DNA of 64,000 nucleotides from Mycobacterium avium subsp. avium (GTDB taxonomy: Bacteria > Actinomycetota > Actinomycetes > Mycobacteriales > Mycobacteriaceae): NCBI RefSeq assembly GCF_009741445.1, contig NZ_CP046507.1:3348001-3412000 (forward strand). The letters are read 5' to 3'. A program made the translations under genes and the position numbers. How positions within the stretch are numbered: position 1 is the stretch's first letter; every line of letters starts with the position of its first letter. Below, piece after piece: positions 24,010 through 31,399 of this stretch. The notes under the pieces are model-generated. The model ran no database searches. It saw nothing but the letters and a program-made list of their open reading frames with translations, and was not told the origin of the DNA.

Positions 24010-26037
24010 CTAGCGGCGCAGCCATGATTCGCGTCGCACCCGCCACAGGATCACCCCGGCGCCGACGACGGCCACCGCCAGCCAGCCCGCGCCGAACCAC
24101 CACAGCCAGTCCAGGTCGGAGTGATGCCCGGCGCCCGCGGCGGACGCACCGGCGGCCAGCGGCGGATGGTCGACGGTGACCGGATCCTGCCCGGGCACCG
24201 ACACCACCGCGACGCCGTTGAGCCGCTGCCAGTGCTTGTCGGTGTCGCTCTTGAGCCACCGGATCAGCTCGTCGAGCTGCCCGGCCGCGCCGTTGGACGT
24301 CGCGATCAGCAGCGACCTGCCGTGGTGGAAAACCATTTGCAGAGAAGCGAATCGCAGCACCGGGTCCAAGGTGAGCTTGGTGGGCTTGTCGCCGGAGTTG
24401 ACGGCGTTGACGGTGATCGGGCCGCTGGGCCCGGCGGCCACCGGCAGCGTCACGTCGGACTGGTTCCACCCGTCGGCCGAGATCAGCAGCGCCGGATTCG
24501 ACGAGTCGATCGCTTGTTTGACGGTGGTGACGGTGGTGTCGATCGGTATCGCGCTGATCCGCTGCAGGCCCACCAGGAGATCGAGCGCGCGCACCGTGTC
24601 GACGAACGAGTGCTCGGCGATGCCGACCTGCAGGCGGGGCAACAGCGATTGGGGCATCGACTGGAACCCGTCCGGCACCGGCGGCGCGGCCGGGCTGCTC
24701 TGGATGACGCTGTCGCCGTTGATGTTCAGCGTCAGCAGTTGGTTGCCGGGGCCGGCGGTGTAGAAGTCTCCGCAATGCCCGACGTTGCTCGCGACGTCGA
24801 GAACCAGGTCCAGGCTGGTGTAGCGCTGCAGCAGCCGATCGGGCACGTCGACCCAGCGGTCGATGGTGCCGTGGCCGTCGGTCGGCCAGTGGTCGATGGT
24901 CTCCCGGCCGACCGTGACGGCGATCTGGCCGGCGATGTTGCTCGGCGTCGGCGTGTACGAACCCTGCAGATGCACCCGCACCGAATGCACGGATCTGCCG
25001 AAGCGGGTCTGGTCCAGCCCGATCGAGACCCGGGGCTGCAGCGACGTCGCGTTGACGACCGACTGGCCCAGTTCGCGCAAAGTGGCGCTGTCCGAAGGCA
25101 ATTGGGGCTTGGGCTTGGGTGATTCCACCGCGACCTTGGACGCCAGGGCCATATCCGACAGGTCGCTGAACAGCAGGGCGGTGTCCGATTCGTCGGTGCG
25201 GTTCAGCGGCCCCGAGACCAGCAACCACGGCACCCCGGCGGAGCCCTGCAACGAAAGCCCGTTGTCCGGGCCCTCTTTGATGACGACCTGGCGTTCCAGC
25301 GATTGCGGCGGCGCCGGCGGAGCCGCCTGCCCTTCCTGCAATGGGACCACCACGATGTCGGGAGCCTGCTTGCCGTAGTGCGCGGCGGCGGCGGTGGCCA
25401 GCTGAATCGCCGTGTCGGACTCCGCCGTCGACGGCGATTGCGGCAGATAGATGGTCAGCTTGCGCAGCACCGGCGGCAGGAAGTGGGACACCGTGGTGGG
25501 CGGCAGCTCGGTGCCGGTGTAGTTGACGGTCCCGTTGACCAGCCGCAGCGGGCTCTCCGGGTACAGGCAGTAGCCGTCCAACGGCACCAGGTAGGCCCGC
25601 AACGTCACGTTCAGCCAATTGCCGGTCACCTCGGCCCCGTTCAGCGGGACGACCAGCGGCGCCTGGTCGGTGGTGGGCAGGTTCAGCCTGGCGATGGTGC
25701 GCTCCCCCTGGGTGACGGTGAGCAACCCGGACCGCAGGTTGATCGGCAGTTCCACCGTCGCGTTCAGCGCGGTCGGGGTCAGCCCGTGCAGCACCGGCAG
25801 CGACAACTGCTGGGTGCTGGTCAGCCCCCAGAATTCCAGGGTGGACGACGACCCGAGGTCGGGCATCGACAGCGTCGTGGTGGTGGTGGTCGTGCTCGCC
25901 GTCGAGTCCGAGGGGGCGCTCGGATCGGCGGGCGCGGCCCAGGATTCCGGGACACTGTTCACCAAGAATCCGACGACACCGGCCAGTGCGATTACCCGGC
26001 CGAGGGATTTCCGCAACTTCACCGGAACAGTATGCAT
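24010..26037 (-). CDS. BcsB-like exported protein (cellulose synthase subunit B family)
   Basis: 675 residues. A signal segment (VIALAGVVGFLVNSVPESWA) is followed by a Ser/Thr linker and alternating beta domains like those of BcsB (FWGLTSTQQLSLPVLHG; TVELPINLRSGLLTV; VSIGLDQTRFG). A C-terminal membrane anchor lies just before the end (WFGAGWLAVAVVGAGVILW) with a basic tail. BcsB is the membrane-anchored partner of the c-di-GMP-activated synthase BcsA, but no BcsA-like GT2 polymerase occurs in this window. The chosen ATG puts the signal peptide near the N-terminus; the longer frame is probably spurious. It sits between the TetR pair and the deacetylase, all on the minus strand, so those regulators may control it. 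Confidence 0.75.
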   Translation of the reverse strand: MHTVPVKLRKSLGRVIALAGVVGFLVNSVPESWAAPADPSAPSDSTASTTTTTTTLSMPDLGSSSTLEFWGLTSTQQLSLPVLHGLTPTALNATVELPINLRSGLLTVTQGERTIARLNLPTTDQAPLVVPLNGAEVTGNWLNVTLRAYLVPLDGYCLYPESPLRLVNGTVNYTGTELPPTTVSHFLPPVLRKLTIYLPQSPSTAESDTAIQLATAAAAHYGKQAPDIVVVPLQEGQAAPPAPPQSLERQVVIKEGPDNGLSLQGSAGVPWLLVSGPLNRTDESDTALLFSDLSDMALASKVAVESPKPKPQLPSDSATLRELGQSVVNATSLQPRVSIGLDQTRFGRSVHSVRVHLQGSYTPTPSNIAGQIAVTVGRETIDHWPTDGHGTIDRWVDVPDRLLQRYTSLDLVLDVASNVGHCGDFYTAGPGNQLLTLNINGDSVIQSSPAAPPVPDGFQSMPQSLLPRLQVGIAEHSFVDTVRALDLLVGLQRISAIPIDTTVTTVKQAIDSSNPALLISADGWNQSDVTLPVAAGPSGPITVNAVNSGDKPTKLTLDPVLRFASLQMVFHHGRSLLIATSNGAAGQLDELIRWLKSDTDKHWQRLNGVAVVSVPGQDPVTVDHPPLAAGASAAGAGHHSDLDWLWWFGAGWLAVAVVGAGVILWRVRRESWLRR

Positions 26038-26038
26038 T

Positions 26039-26055
26039 GTTGAAAGCGCTTCAAC
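26039..26055. promoter_or_regulatory. Imperfect palindrome before the BcsB-like gene
   Basis: GTTGAAAGCGCTTCAAC, a near-perfect dyad around AAGCGCTT with one unpaired A, directly upstream of the ATG and 65 bp past the TetR gene. A possible operator for one of the neighbouring regulators. Confidence 0.3.
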
Positions 26056-26119
26056 CCCAATAACGGAAATGCGATCGTGACGACCGAAGCGGCACCCGGG
26101 CAACGGCTCTCGCCGAAGG

Positions 26120-26815
26120 CTATTCGCCTTCCGGTTCCGCGCCGGGGTTGGCTGTGGCGTGGCGCATTCCCTCGCGGCGCAGGAATTGCTCGAAATACGG
26201 CAGCGATGCCTGCGAGACGATGCCGGGCAGCAGCAGGCTCCAGATCTGGTGCAACCGCGCGGTGGGGTCGCCGATGATGTCACCGATTCGGCCGTGACCG
26301 GAAATGGTGCTCGCTATCAACCGGGCCCCGAATATGGTGCCCATCAGCGACGCGCTCAGCACGTCGGGGTCGATGTCGTCGCGCAGGTCGCCTTCCTTGA
26401 TCGCCCGCCGCGCCTCCTGCGCCGTTTCCAGCACCAAATTCGCGTAGAAGCGCGATGCCGCACCGTTGAATCCGCTTAGCGCGGTGGCCAATTGCGCTGC
26501 GGCGCGCACCATTTTGTCCGACCGCAAAACCTCGACGATGGTGAAGGTGCCGTGCACCAGGTTTTCCAGCCCCGGCGACGATGACCCGCACACGTTGCGG
26601 AACGCACTGAGCAGCCGGTCGGAGCCCTCCTCGATGATGTTGGACGCCAACGATTCTTTGGAATCGAAGTGGTGATACAGGGCGCCCTTGGTCATGCCGG
26701 TCCGCTCGATGATGGTGCTCCACCCGGCCGCGGCGTAACCGACCTCGCCGAAGACTTCGATCGCCGAGTCCAGGATCTTCTGCCGGGTGGCCTCAGACCG
26801 AACTTGGCGGGCCAT
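26120..26815 (-). CDS. TetR-family regulator, gamma-butyrolactone-receptor-like (first of a pair)
   Basis: 231 residues. The DNA-binding domain reads GYAAAGWSTIIERTGMTKGA followed by LYHHFDSKESLA, the pattern of Streptomyces ArpA/ScbR-type receptors (TKGALYFHF, SKE). The ligand domain ends in WSLLLPGIVSQASLPYFEQF, nearly repeated in the next gene. ATG at 26815 with GGGGGCG upstream. Same strand as the BcsB-like gene and the deacetylase, so it may head that transcription unit. Ligand unknown; in streptomycetes such proteins sense butyrolactone autoregulators, but nothing in the window makes one. Confidence 0.88.
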   Translation of the reverse strand: MARQVRSEATRQKILDSAIEVFGEVGYAAAGWSTIIERTGMTKGALYHHFDSKESLASNIIEEGSDRLLSAFRNVCGSSSPGLENLVHGTFTIVEVLRSDKMVRAAAQLATALSGFNGAASRFYANLVLETAQEARRAIKEGDLRDDIDPDVLSASLMGTIFGARLIASTISGHGRIGDIIGDPTARLHQIWSLLLPGIVSQASLPYFEQFLRREGMRHATANPGAEPEGE

Positions 26816-26871
26816 CGCCCCCGCACCCCCGCAGGCTCGTCGGATGTGCAGACCGCGCGTCGGCCCGGCTG

Positions 26872-27549
26872 CTAGGACTCGTCATCATCGGTTGCACTGG
26901 TGTTGATCGCGAGGGCAGCACGCCTGCGCAGGAACTGTTGAAAGTACTCGGTGCGGTCCGGCTGCAGGATCCCGGTGAGCAGCAGCGACCAGCACTTCTC
27001 CAGATCACGCAGGAACCGTTCCGGGTCGTCCAGGTTGCTGGTCTTGCGCAGCCCCATGTGCAGCGACACCATCAACCGGCCGATGTCCTGCGGATCGCAG
27101 TGCTCGTTGATGTCGCCCTCGCCCTTGGCCTGCTCGGCCACCCGGGCCAGGGCCTTGATCCACCGGTCGAACAGCTTCTCCTGCAACCCGTCGGACAGCC
27201 CGACCGACTCCATCAGGTTGAGCCCGGACCGGACCAGGTCCGTCTTGATGTCCTTGACGGCGATCAGATAGGAGAAGTCGATCAGCGTCTCCAGGCCGGA
27301 GAGCCCGCGGGTCAGCAGGTCCTGCACGGCGACGGCGCCGCTGGCGGTCTGGCTCTCGATGATCGCGACCGCTAGCGCGTGCTTCGACTTGAAGTGGAAG
27401 TACATCGCGCCCTTGGTCAGCTCGGCCTCGGCGAGGATGTCGTCGAGGCCGACGTCGTGGTAGGGCCGCCGGGCGAACTGGTGCGATGCGGCCCGCAGGA
27501 TCTGTTGCCGGGTCGCATCCGCTCGTCCGTCGGTCGAATGGGTGGTCAT
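26872..27549 (-). CDS. TetR-family regulator, gamma-butyrolactone-receptor-like (second of a pair)
   Basis: 225 residues, clearly related to the neighbour downstream: HTH PYHDVGLDDILAEAELTKGA then MYFHFKSKHALA, and a C-terminal end SLLLTGILQPDRTEYFQQFL that parallels SLLLPGIVSQASLPYFEQFL. This points to a tandem duplication that has diverged strongly in the ligand domain. The ATG giving MTTHSTDGRADATRQQ is preferred over an earlier in-frame start because it leaves the usual short N-terminal arm. It is separated from the next TetR gene by 56 bp and faces the PE/PPE and polysaccharide genes across about 360 bp. Confidence 0.88.
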   Translation of the reverse strand: MTTHSTDGRADATRQQILRAASHQFARRPYHDVGLDDILAEAELTKGAMYFHFKSKHALAVAIIESQTASGAVAVQDLLTRGLSGLETLIDFSYLIAVKDIKTDLVRSGLNLMESVGLSDGLQEKLFDRWIKALARVAEQAKGEGDINEHCDPQDIGRLMVSLHMGLRKTSNLDDPERFLRDLEKCWSLLLTGILQPDRTEYFQQFLRRRAALAINTSATDDDES

Positions 27550-27671
27550 CGTGTTCGAAAGCTCGGCTCCCCTGTGGGGGCGGTGATGAGGCACGCGTTC
27601 CTGCCGGGCCCGGCGCCGCGGGCCGTGGCGCCGGCCGTCGCGTTGACGACGCCGTTGCTCGAGCAGGGCAC

Positions 27672-27687
27672 AAGTACCTCGGTTCTT
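27672..27687. promoter_or_regulatory. Operator-like dyad upstream of the TetR pair
   Basis: AAGTACCTCGGTTCTT: half-sites AAGTACC and GGTTCTT pair at six of seven positions around a TC centre, similar in style to butyrolactone-receptor targets. It lies about 125 bp before the second TetR gene. Weak support only. Confidence 0.25.
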
Positions 27688-27812
27688 TTAGGGGATCGGA
27701 GCGAACACGGATTCGCGTCGCTCGAGACATTTAGCCCACCACAGAGGTTAGCAGTCATACGGCTGTCCTGGTTGACGCGCTCTTAAATACCTGCGGTCTA
27801 GGTCACACCGTG

Positions 27813-27842
27813 TTGTCAAACTATTAGTATGTTTTGTACGCT
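27813..27842 (+). promoter_or_regulatory. Probable promoter of the PE/PPE unit
   Basis: TTGTCA and TACGCT (a TANNNT -10) are separated by 18 nt in an AT-rich stretch, about 70 bp before the PE-like ATG at 27914. Best promoter candidate in this gap. Confidence 0.5.
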
Positions 27843-27913
27843 ATTGTGTGATGGTCAGTTTGCAGACGGGCTAAACAACGTCTCGGTCGTCTTTTCCGCG
27901 TAAGGGGAAACAC

Positions 27914-28054
27914 ATGTCGTTCGTCACGGCGAACCGCTGATCACCGGTCCCGCAGGGGCCACAGACCTCGGCTGACCAGGACTTTTCCGCTGCATCGACG
28001 GTGTGGGGCGGTGCCGGCGCCGCCGCCGCGGTCCTGCGCAGGGCCGGGAGCTGA
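27914..28054 (+). pseudogene. Decayed PE-family gene
   Basis: A good ribosome site (AAGGGGAAA) precedes an ATG that reads MSFVTANR and then hits TGA. MSFVTAxP is the hallmark start of PE proteins. The same frame then stays open for 37 codons (ending [20 protein letters not shown]..) and stops at 28054, one base before the GTG of the PPE gene, exactly where the stop of a coupled PE gene should be. Only 47 codons remain of a module that is normally about 95-100 residues. I read this as a PE gene that lost its middle and gained a stop. The 3' part is not recognisably PE, so it could also be unrelated sequence in frame by chance. Confidence 0.6.
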
Positions 28055-28055
28055 C

Positions 28056-29252
28056 GTGATCGACTTCGGAGCGCTTCCCCCGGAGGTCAACTCCGCGAGA
28101 ATGTATGCCGGGCCCGGCCCGCTGTCCCTGACGGCCGCCGCCGTGGCCTGGGACGCGTTGGCCGCCGAGCTGCACGCCGCGGCCAGTTGCTACCGCTCGG
28201 TGATCGCCGGGCTGACCACCGGACGCTGGCTGGGGCCGTCGTCGCTGGCGATGGCCTCCGCGTTCGCGCCGTACATGGCCTGGATGGCCGGCGCCGCCGG
28301 TCGGGCCGCCGAGACGGCCGGTCAGGCCCGGCTCGCCGTCGAGGTCTTCGAGGCCGCCTTCGCGATGACGGTCCCGCCGCCGGCGGTCGCCGCCAACCGG
28401 GTCCAGCTCGCGACGTTGATCGCGACCAACTTCTTCGGCCAGAACGCCGCGGCGATCGCCGCCACCGAAGCCGAATACGCCGAGATGTGGGCGCAGGACG
28501 CCGCCGCGATGTACGAATACGCCGCCGGCTCGGCGGCCGCCTGCTCGGTCACGCCGTTCACCCCGCCGCCCGACACCACCGACGAGGCCGGCGTCGCCCG
28601 CCAGGCCGCGGTGGTCGGGCAGGTCACCACCCAGGCCGAACTCAACCACACGGTGTCCAAGATCCCCGCCACCCTGCAGGGGCTTTCCTCACCGATGACC
28701 GCCGGGCTGGACACGGTCACGGACACCGGCAGCGGGGCCGCCGGGGGCGCCGCGGCCGGGGCGGCCAACTCGACCACGTCGTCGATCATGACGGGCCTGG
28801 CTTCGGGCATACCCGGCGCCATTCCCAGCGCCTTCTCGGCCGCGGCCACGCCCCTGTACGGAATGTCGTCCATCCTCGGCATCGCCCAGACCGCCCAGGG
28901 CCTGGCCAAGGCCGCCGGCGACGGTGTGGCGGCCGCGGCGTCCGGGGTCGCGAGTGCGGCCAGCTCCGGGGCCGGGGCACTCGGATCGCTGGGCTCCGGC
29001 GTGCTCGGCACCCTCGGTAAAGCGGCCGCCTTGGGACCGTTGGCGGTGCCGGCGAGCTGGACGAGCGTGATCCCGGCCGCCCACAGCGCCGTCTCCGCGC
29101 TGCCGACGATCAACCTCGCCGGCGCGAACGTGCCGCCCAGCGTCATGGGCTCGCTGCCGCGGCTGGCCGCCGCATCGGGCAAGACGCTCGGCCCGCGCTA
29201 CGGCGTCATCCCGACCGTGATGACCCGCCCACCGTCCGCCGGATACGCCTGA
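28056..29252 (+). CDS. PPE-family protein, SVP-like subgroup
   Basis: 398-residue PPE protein, expected to leave the cell through an ESX/type VII system. It opens [20 protein letters not shown] with the PPE motif at 8-10 in the form LPPE. The helical PPE domain fills about 1-175 ([20 protein letters not shown] is the conserved YxxxD/E-like and NxxGxN region). A Gly/Ala-rich C-terminal part contains GPLAVPASW, the GxxSVPxxW signature of the SVP group with Ala for Ser. The GTG has GGGAG upstream. Its partner PE gene just upstream is broken, so it may need another PE for secretion or may be non-functional. Confidence 0.92.
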   Translation: MIDFGALPPEVNSARMYAGPGPLSLTAAAVAWDALAAELHAAASCYRSVIAGLTTGRWLGPSSLAMASAFAPYMAWMAGAAGRAAETAGQARLAVEVFEAAFAMTVPPPAVAANRVQLATLIATNFFGQNAAAIAATEAEYAEMWAQDAAAMYEYAAGSAAACSVTPFTPPPDTTDEAGVARQAAVVGQVTTQAELNHTVSKIPATLQGLSSPMTAGLDTVTDTGSGAAGGAAAGAANSTTSSIMTGLASGIPGAIPSAFSAAATPLYGMSSILGIAQTAQGLAKAAGDGVAAAASGVASAASSGAGALGSLGSGVLGTLGKAAALGPLAVPASWTSVIPAAHSAVSALPTINLAGANVPPSVMGSLPRLAAASGKTLGPRYGVIPTVMTRPPSAGYA

Positions 29253-29278
29253 GCCCCGCCGGGAAGAAGGAGCGGTAC

Positions 29279-29851
29279 GTGAAGTACACACCCACCAAGG
29301 TCGCCGGGGTGACGATCATCGACCTCGAACTCCGTCGCGACCATCGCGGCTTTACCTGGCGGTCGTTCTGCGCCCGCGACTTCGCCGCTCATGGGCTCAA
29401 TCTCGATGTGGCGCAGACGAATATCGTCTTCAACTACACCCGCGGCACGGTGCGGGGGCTGCACCGCACGGTGCCGCCGCACGCCGAGGCCACGCTGCTG
29501 CGCTGCACCCGTGGCGCCATCGTCGCCGCCGCGGTGGACGTCCGCCCCGACTCGCTGACCTACGGCGACCACGTGATGATCGAGCTCACCGCCGACGACC
29601 ACCGGACGTTGTTCCTGCCGCCCTACGTCGCCCACGGCTTCCAGACGCTGGTCGACGACACCGAGGTCACCTACCACACCAGTGGGCGGCACGCGGCGGC
29701 CGAAGAGCAGGGATTGCGCTGGGACGACCCGGAATTCGGAGTCACCTGGCCGATACCGGTCACGGTCATCTCCGAGCAGGACGCGAGCTGGCCCTCAGCC
29801 CAGACCAGATTGGCACCAATGGAACAGGTGGCACCATGCCTCAGTCGGTGA
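29279..29851 (+). CDS. RmlC-like sugar-nucleotide 3,5-epimerase
   Basis: 190-residue cupin of the dTDP-4-dehydrorhamnose 3,5-epimerase family. Recognisable blocks are HRGFTWRSFCARDFAAHG, QTNIVFNYTRGTVRGLHRTV (the catalytic His is in RGLH) and FLPPYVAHGFQTLVDDTEVT. The usual LHYQ is LHRT here, so the substrate may not be the rhamnose intermediate; mycobacteria have their main rmlC elsewhere. The GTG has an AAGGAG site. First enzyme gene of the polysaccharide cluster, 26 nt after the PPE gene and probably on the same transcript. Confidence 0.8.
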   Translation: MKYTPTKVAGVTIIDLELRRDHRGFTWRSFCARDFAAHGLNLDVAQTNIVFNYTRGTVRGLHRTVPPHAEATLLRCTRGAIVAAAVDVRPDSLTYGDHVMIELTADDHRTLFLPPYVAHGFQTLVDDTEVTYHTSGRHAAAEEQGLRWDDPEFGVTWPIPVTVISEQDASWPSAQTRLAPMEQVAPCLSR

Positions 29852-29885
29852 TGATCCGTAACACGGTGGACGCCATGCCCGCTCG

Positions 29886-31388
29886 GTGGTCGCCGAAGCA
29901 CCGGCCGGCGGCCCTCACCGCCGTGGCGCGCGACGGAACCGGTGCCCGGCCGCCGGCACCGCCGTACGGCGGTGGCAGGACCACTATTCGCAGGGCCTGC
30001 GGGTCACCGACTCGGTGATCGTATTCGTCTCGGTGCTGCTCGCGCAGTACGTCCGATTCGGGGAGGTCGCGAACACCTCCGGCTACTCCGACCCGGTCAT
30101 GACACTGTTCTCCGTGCTGTTCGCGCTGCTCTGGCTGTCGGCCCTGGCGGTGTTCCAGACCCGCTCGACGCGAATCATCGGTTCGGGAATCGACGAATAC
30201 CGCCGGATCGGCAGTGCGTCGTTCTGGACGTTCGGCATCATCGCGATGGTCACCCTGTTGGCCAAAGTGGATCTGGCCCGCGGCTACCTGGCGATCGCCC
30301 TACCCGTCGGCACCCTGGGCCTGCTGGCCAGCCGCAGCCTGTGGCGCCAGCACATCTCCCGTCAGCGTGCCCACGGGCATTGCCAGTCAACGGTTTTCGC
30401 CATCGGCGACCGCCAGGCCGTCACCCACCTGGCGCACGAACTGGTCCGCGACCCGCGCAACGGCTGCACCGTGGTCGGCGTCTGCATCCCCGGATACGGC
30501 CCGCCCCGCGGCGAGATCCTGACCGTCGCCGGGCACGAGGTCCCGATTCTCGGTGACGAAACCGACGCGGTGGCCGCGATCTGCAGCACCGGCGCGGACA
30601 CCGTCGCGGTCACCCGCACCGAGCATTTCGGTGTCCACGGAATCCGGGAGCTGATGTGGCAGCTGGAGACCATGGACGTCGACCTGGTGGTGTCGCCCGG
30701 GGTGATGGACGTCGCCGAAGCGCGATTGACCCTGCGCCTCACCGCCGGGCTGCCCCTGCTGCACGTCGAAAAGCCGCAATACGAAGGGACGCAACGCTTC
30801 CAGAAGCAGGCCTTCGACATGGTGTTCTCGCTGGCCGCGCTGATCGCGGCGGCGCCGGTGATGCTCGCGGCCGCCCTCGCCATCAAGCTGACCAGCAAGG
30901 GCCCCGTCTTCTACCCGTCCGAGCGGATCGGCCTCGACGGAAAGCCGTTCACCATGCTGAAGTTTCGGACCATGACCGACGGCGCCGACACCCAGCTCGA
31001 GCAGCTGCTGTCGGTGAACGAGGGCGCCGGGGTGCTGTTCAAGATGCGCCAGGACCCGCGGGTCACCCCGGTCGGCAGGATCCTGCGCAGGTTCAGCATC
31101 GACGAGCTGCCCCAGTTCATCAACGTGATCAAAGGGGACATGAGCGTGGTCGGGCCGCGGCCCCCGCTGCGGCGGGAGGTCGAAAGCTACGACGGCGACG
31201 TGAAGCGGCGGCTGCTGGTGAAGCCGGGCGTGAGCGGACTGTGGCAGGTGAGCGGCCGCTCCGACCTGTCCTGGGAAGAATCGGTGCGGCTGGACCTGTC
31301 CTACGTCGACAACTGGTCCATGGCGGGCGATCTCATGATCATCGCCAAGACCGTCAAAGCCGTCTTGACGAGCCACGGCGCCTATTAA
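29886..31388 (+). CDS. Exopolysaccharide priming glycosylphosphotransferase (WbaP/CpsE type)
   Basis: Polyprenyl-phosphate hexose-1-phosphate transferase that starts a lipid-linked repeat unit on decaprenyl phosphate. About four membrane segments lie in the first 150 residues (SVIVFVSVLLAQYV, LFSVLFALLWLSALAVF, FWTFGIIAMVTLL, LAIALPVGTLGLLA), then a CoA-binding-like domain. A fifth membrane segment near 310-335 is followed by the bacterial sugar-transferase catalytic domain (LKFRTM, DELPQFINVIKGDMSVVGPR, LSYVDNWS). The first 30 residues in this frame look unnatural; the frame starting at ATG 29836 encodes a more protein-like N-terminus, so a frameshift near 29945-29985 is possible (see findings). 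Confidence 0.88.
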   Translation: MVAEAPAGGPHRRGARRNRCPAAGTAVRRWQDHYSQGLRVTDSVIVFVSVLLAQYVRFGEVANTSGYSDPVMTLFSVLFALLWLSALAVFQTRSTRIIGSGIDEYRRIGSASFWTFGIIAMVTLLAKVDLARGYLAIALPVGTLGLLASRSLWRQHISRQRAHGHCQSTVFAIGDRQAVTHLAHELVRDPRNGCTVVGVCIPGYGPPRGEILTVAGHEVPILGDETDAVAAICSTGADTVAVTRTEHFGVHGIRELMWQLETMDVDLVVSPGVMDVAEARLTLRLTAGLPLLHVEKPQYEGTQRFQKQAFDMVFSLAALIAAAPVMLAAALAIKLTSKGPVFYPSERIGLDGKPFTMLKFRTMTDGADTQLEQLLSVNEGAGVLFKMRQDPRVTPVGRILRRFSIDELPQFINVIKGDMSVVGPRPPLRREVESYDGDVKRRLLVKPGVSGLWQVSGRSDLSWEESVRLDLSYVDNWSMAGDLMIIAKTVKAVLTSHGAY

Positions 31389-31399
31389 ACTCGCCACCC

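Larger units (their letters stand above)
27550..27913. other. Divergent regulatory gap between TetR gene and PE/PPE
   Basis: 364 bp without a gene. The left half is GC-rich leader of the TetR gene; the right half (27780-27870) is unusually AT-rich for this genome and holds the promoter listed separately. Confidence 0.6.

Noticed and set aside
27938..27940. TGA in the PE-like frame as selenocysteine or programmed read-through
   Set aside because: No hairpin of the expected type follows, and PE proteins do not contain selenocysteine; decay is simpler.
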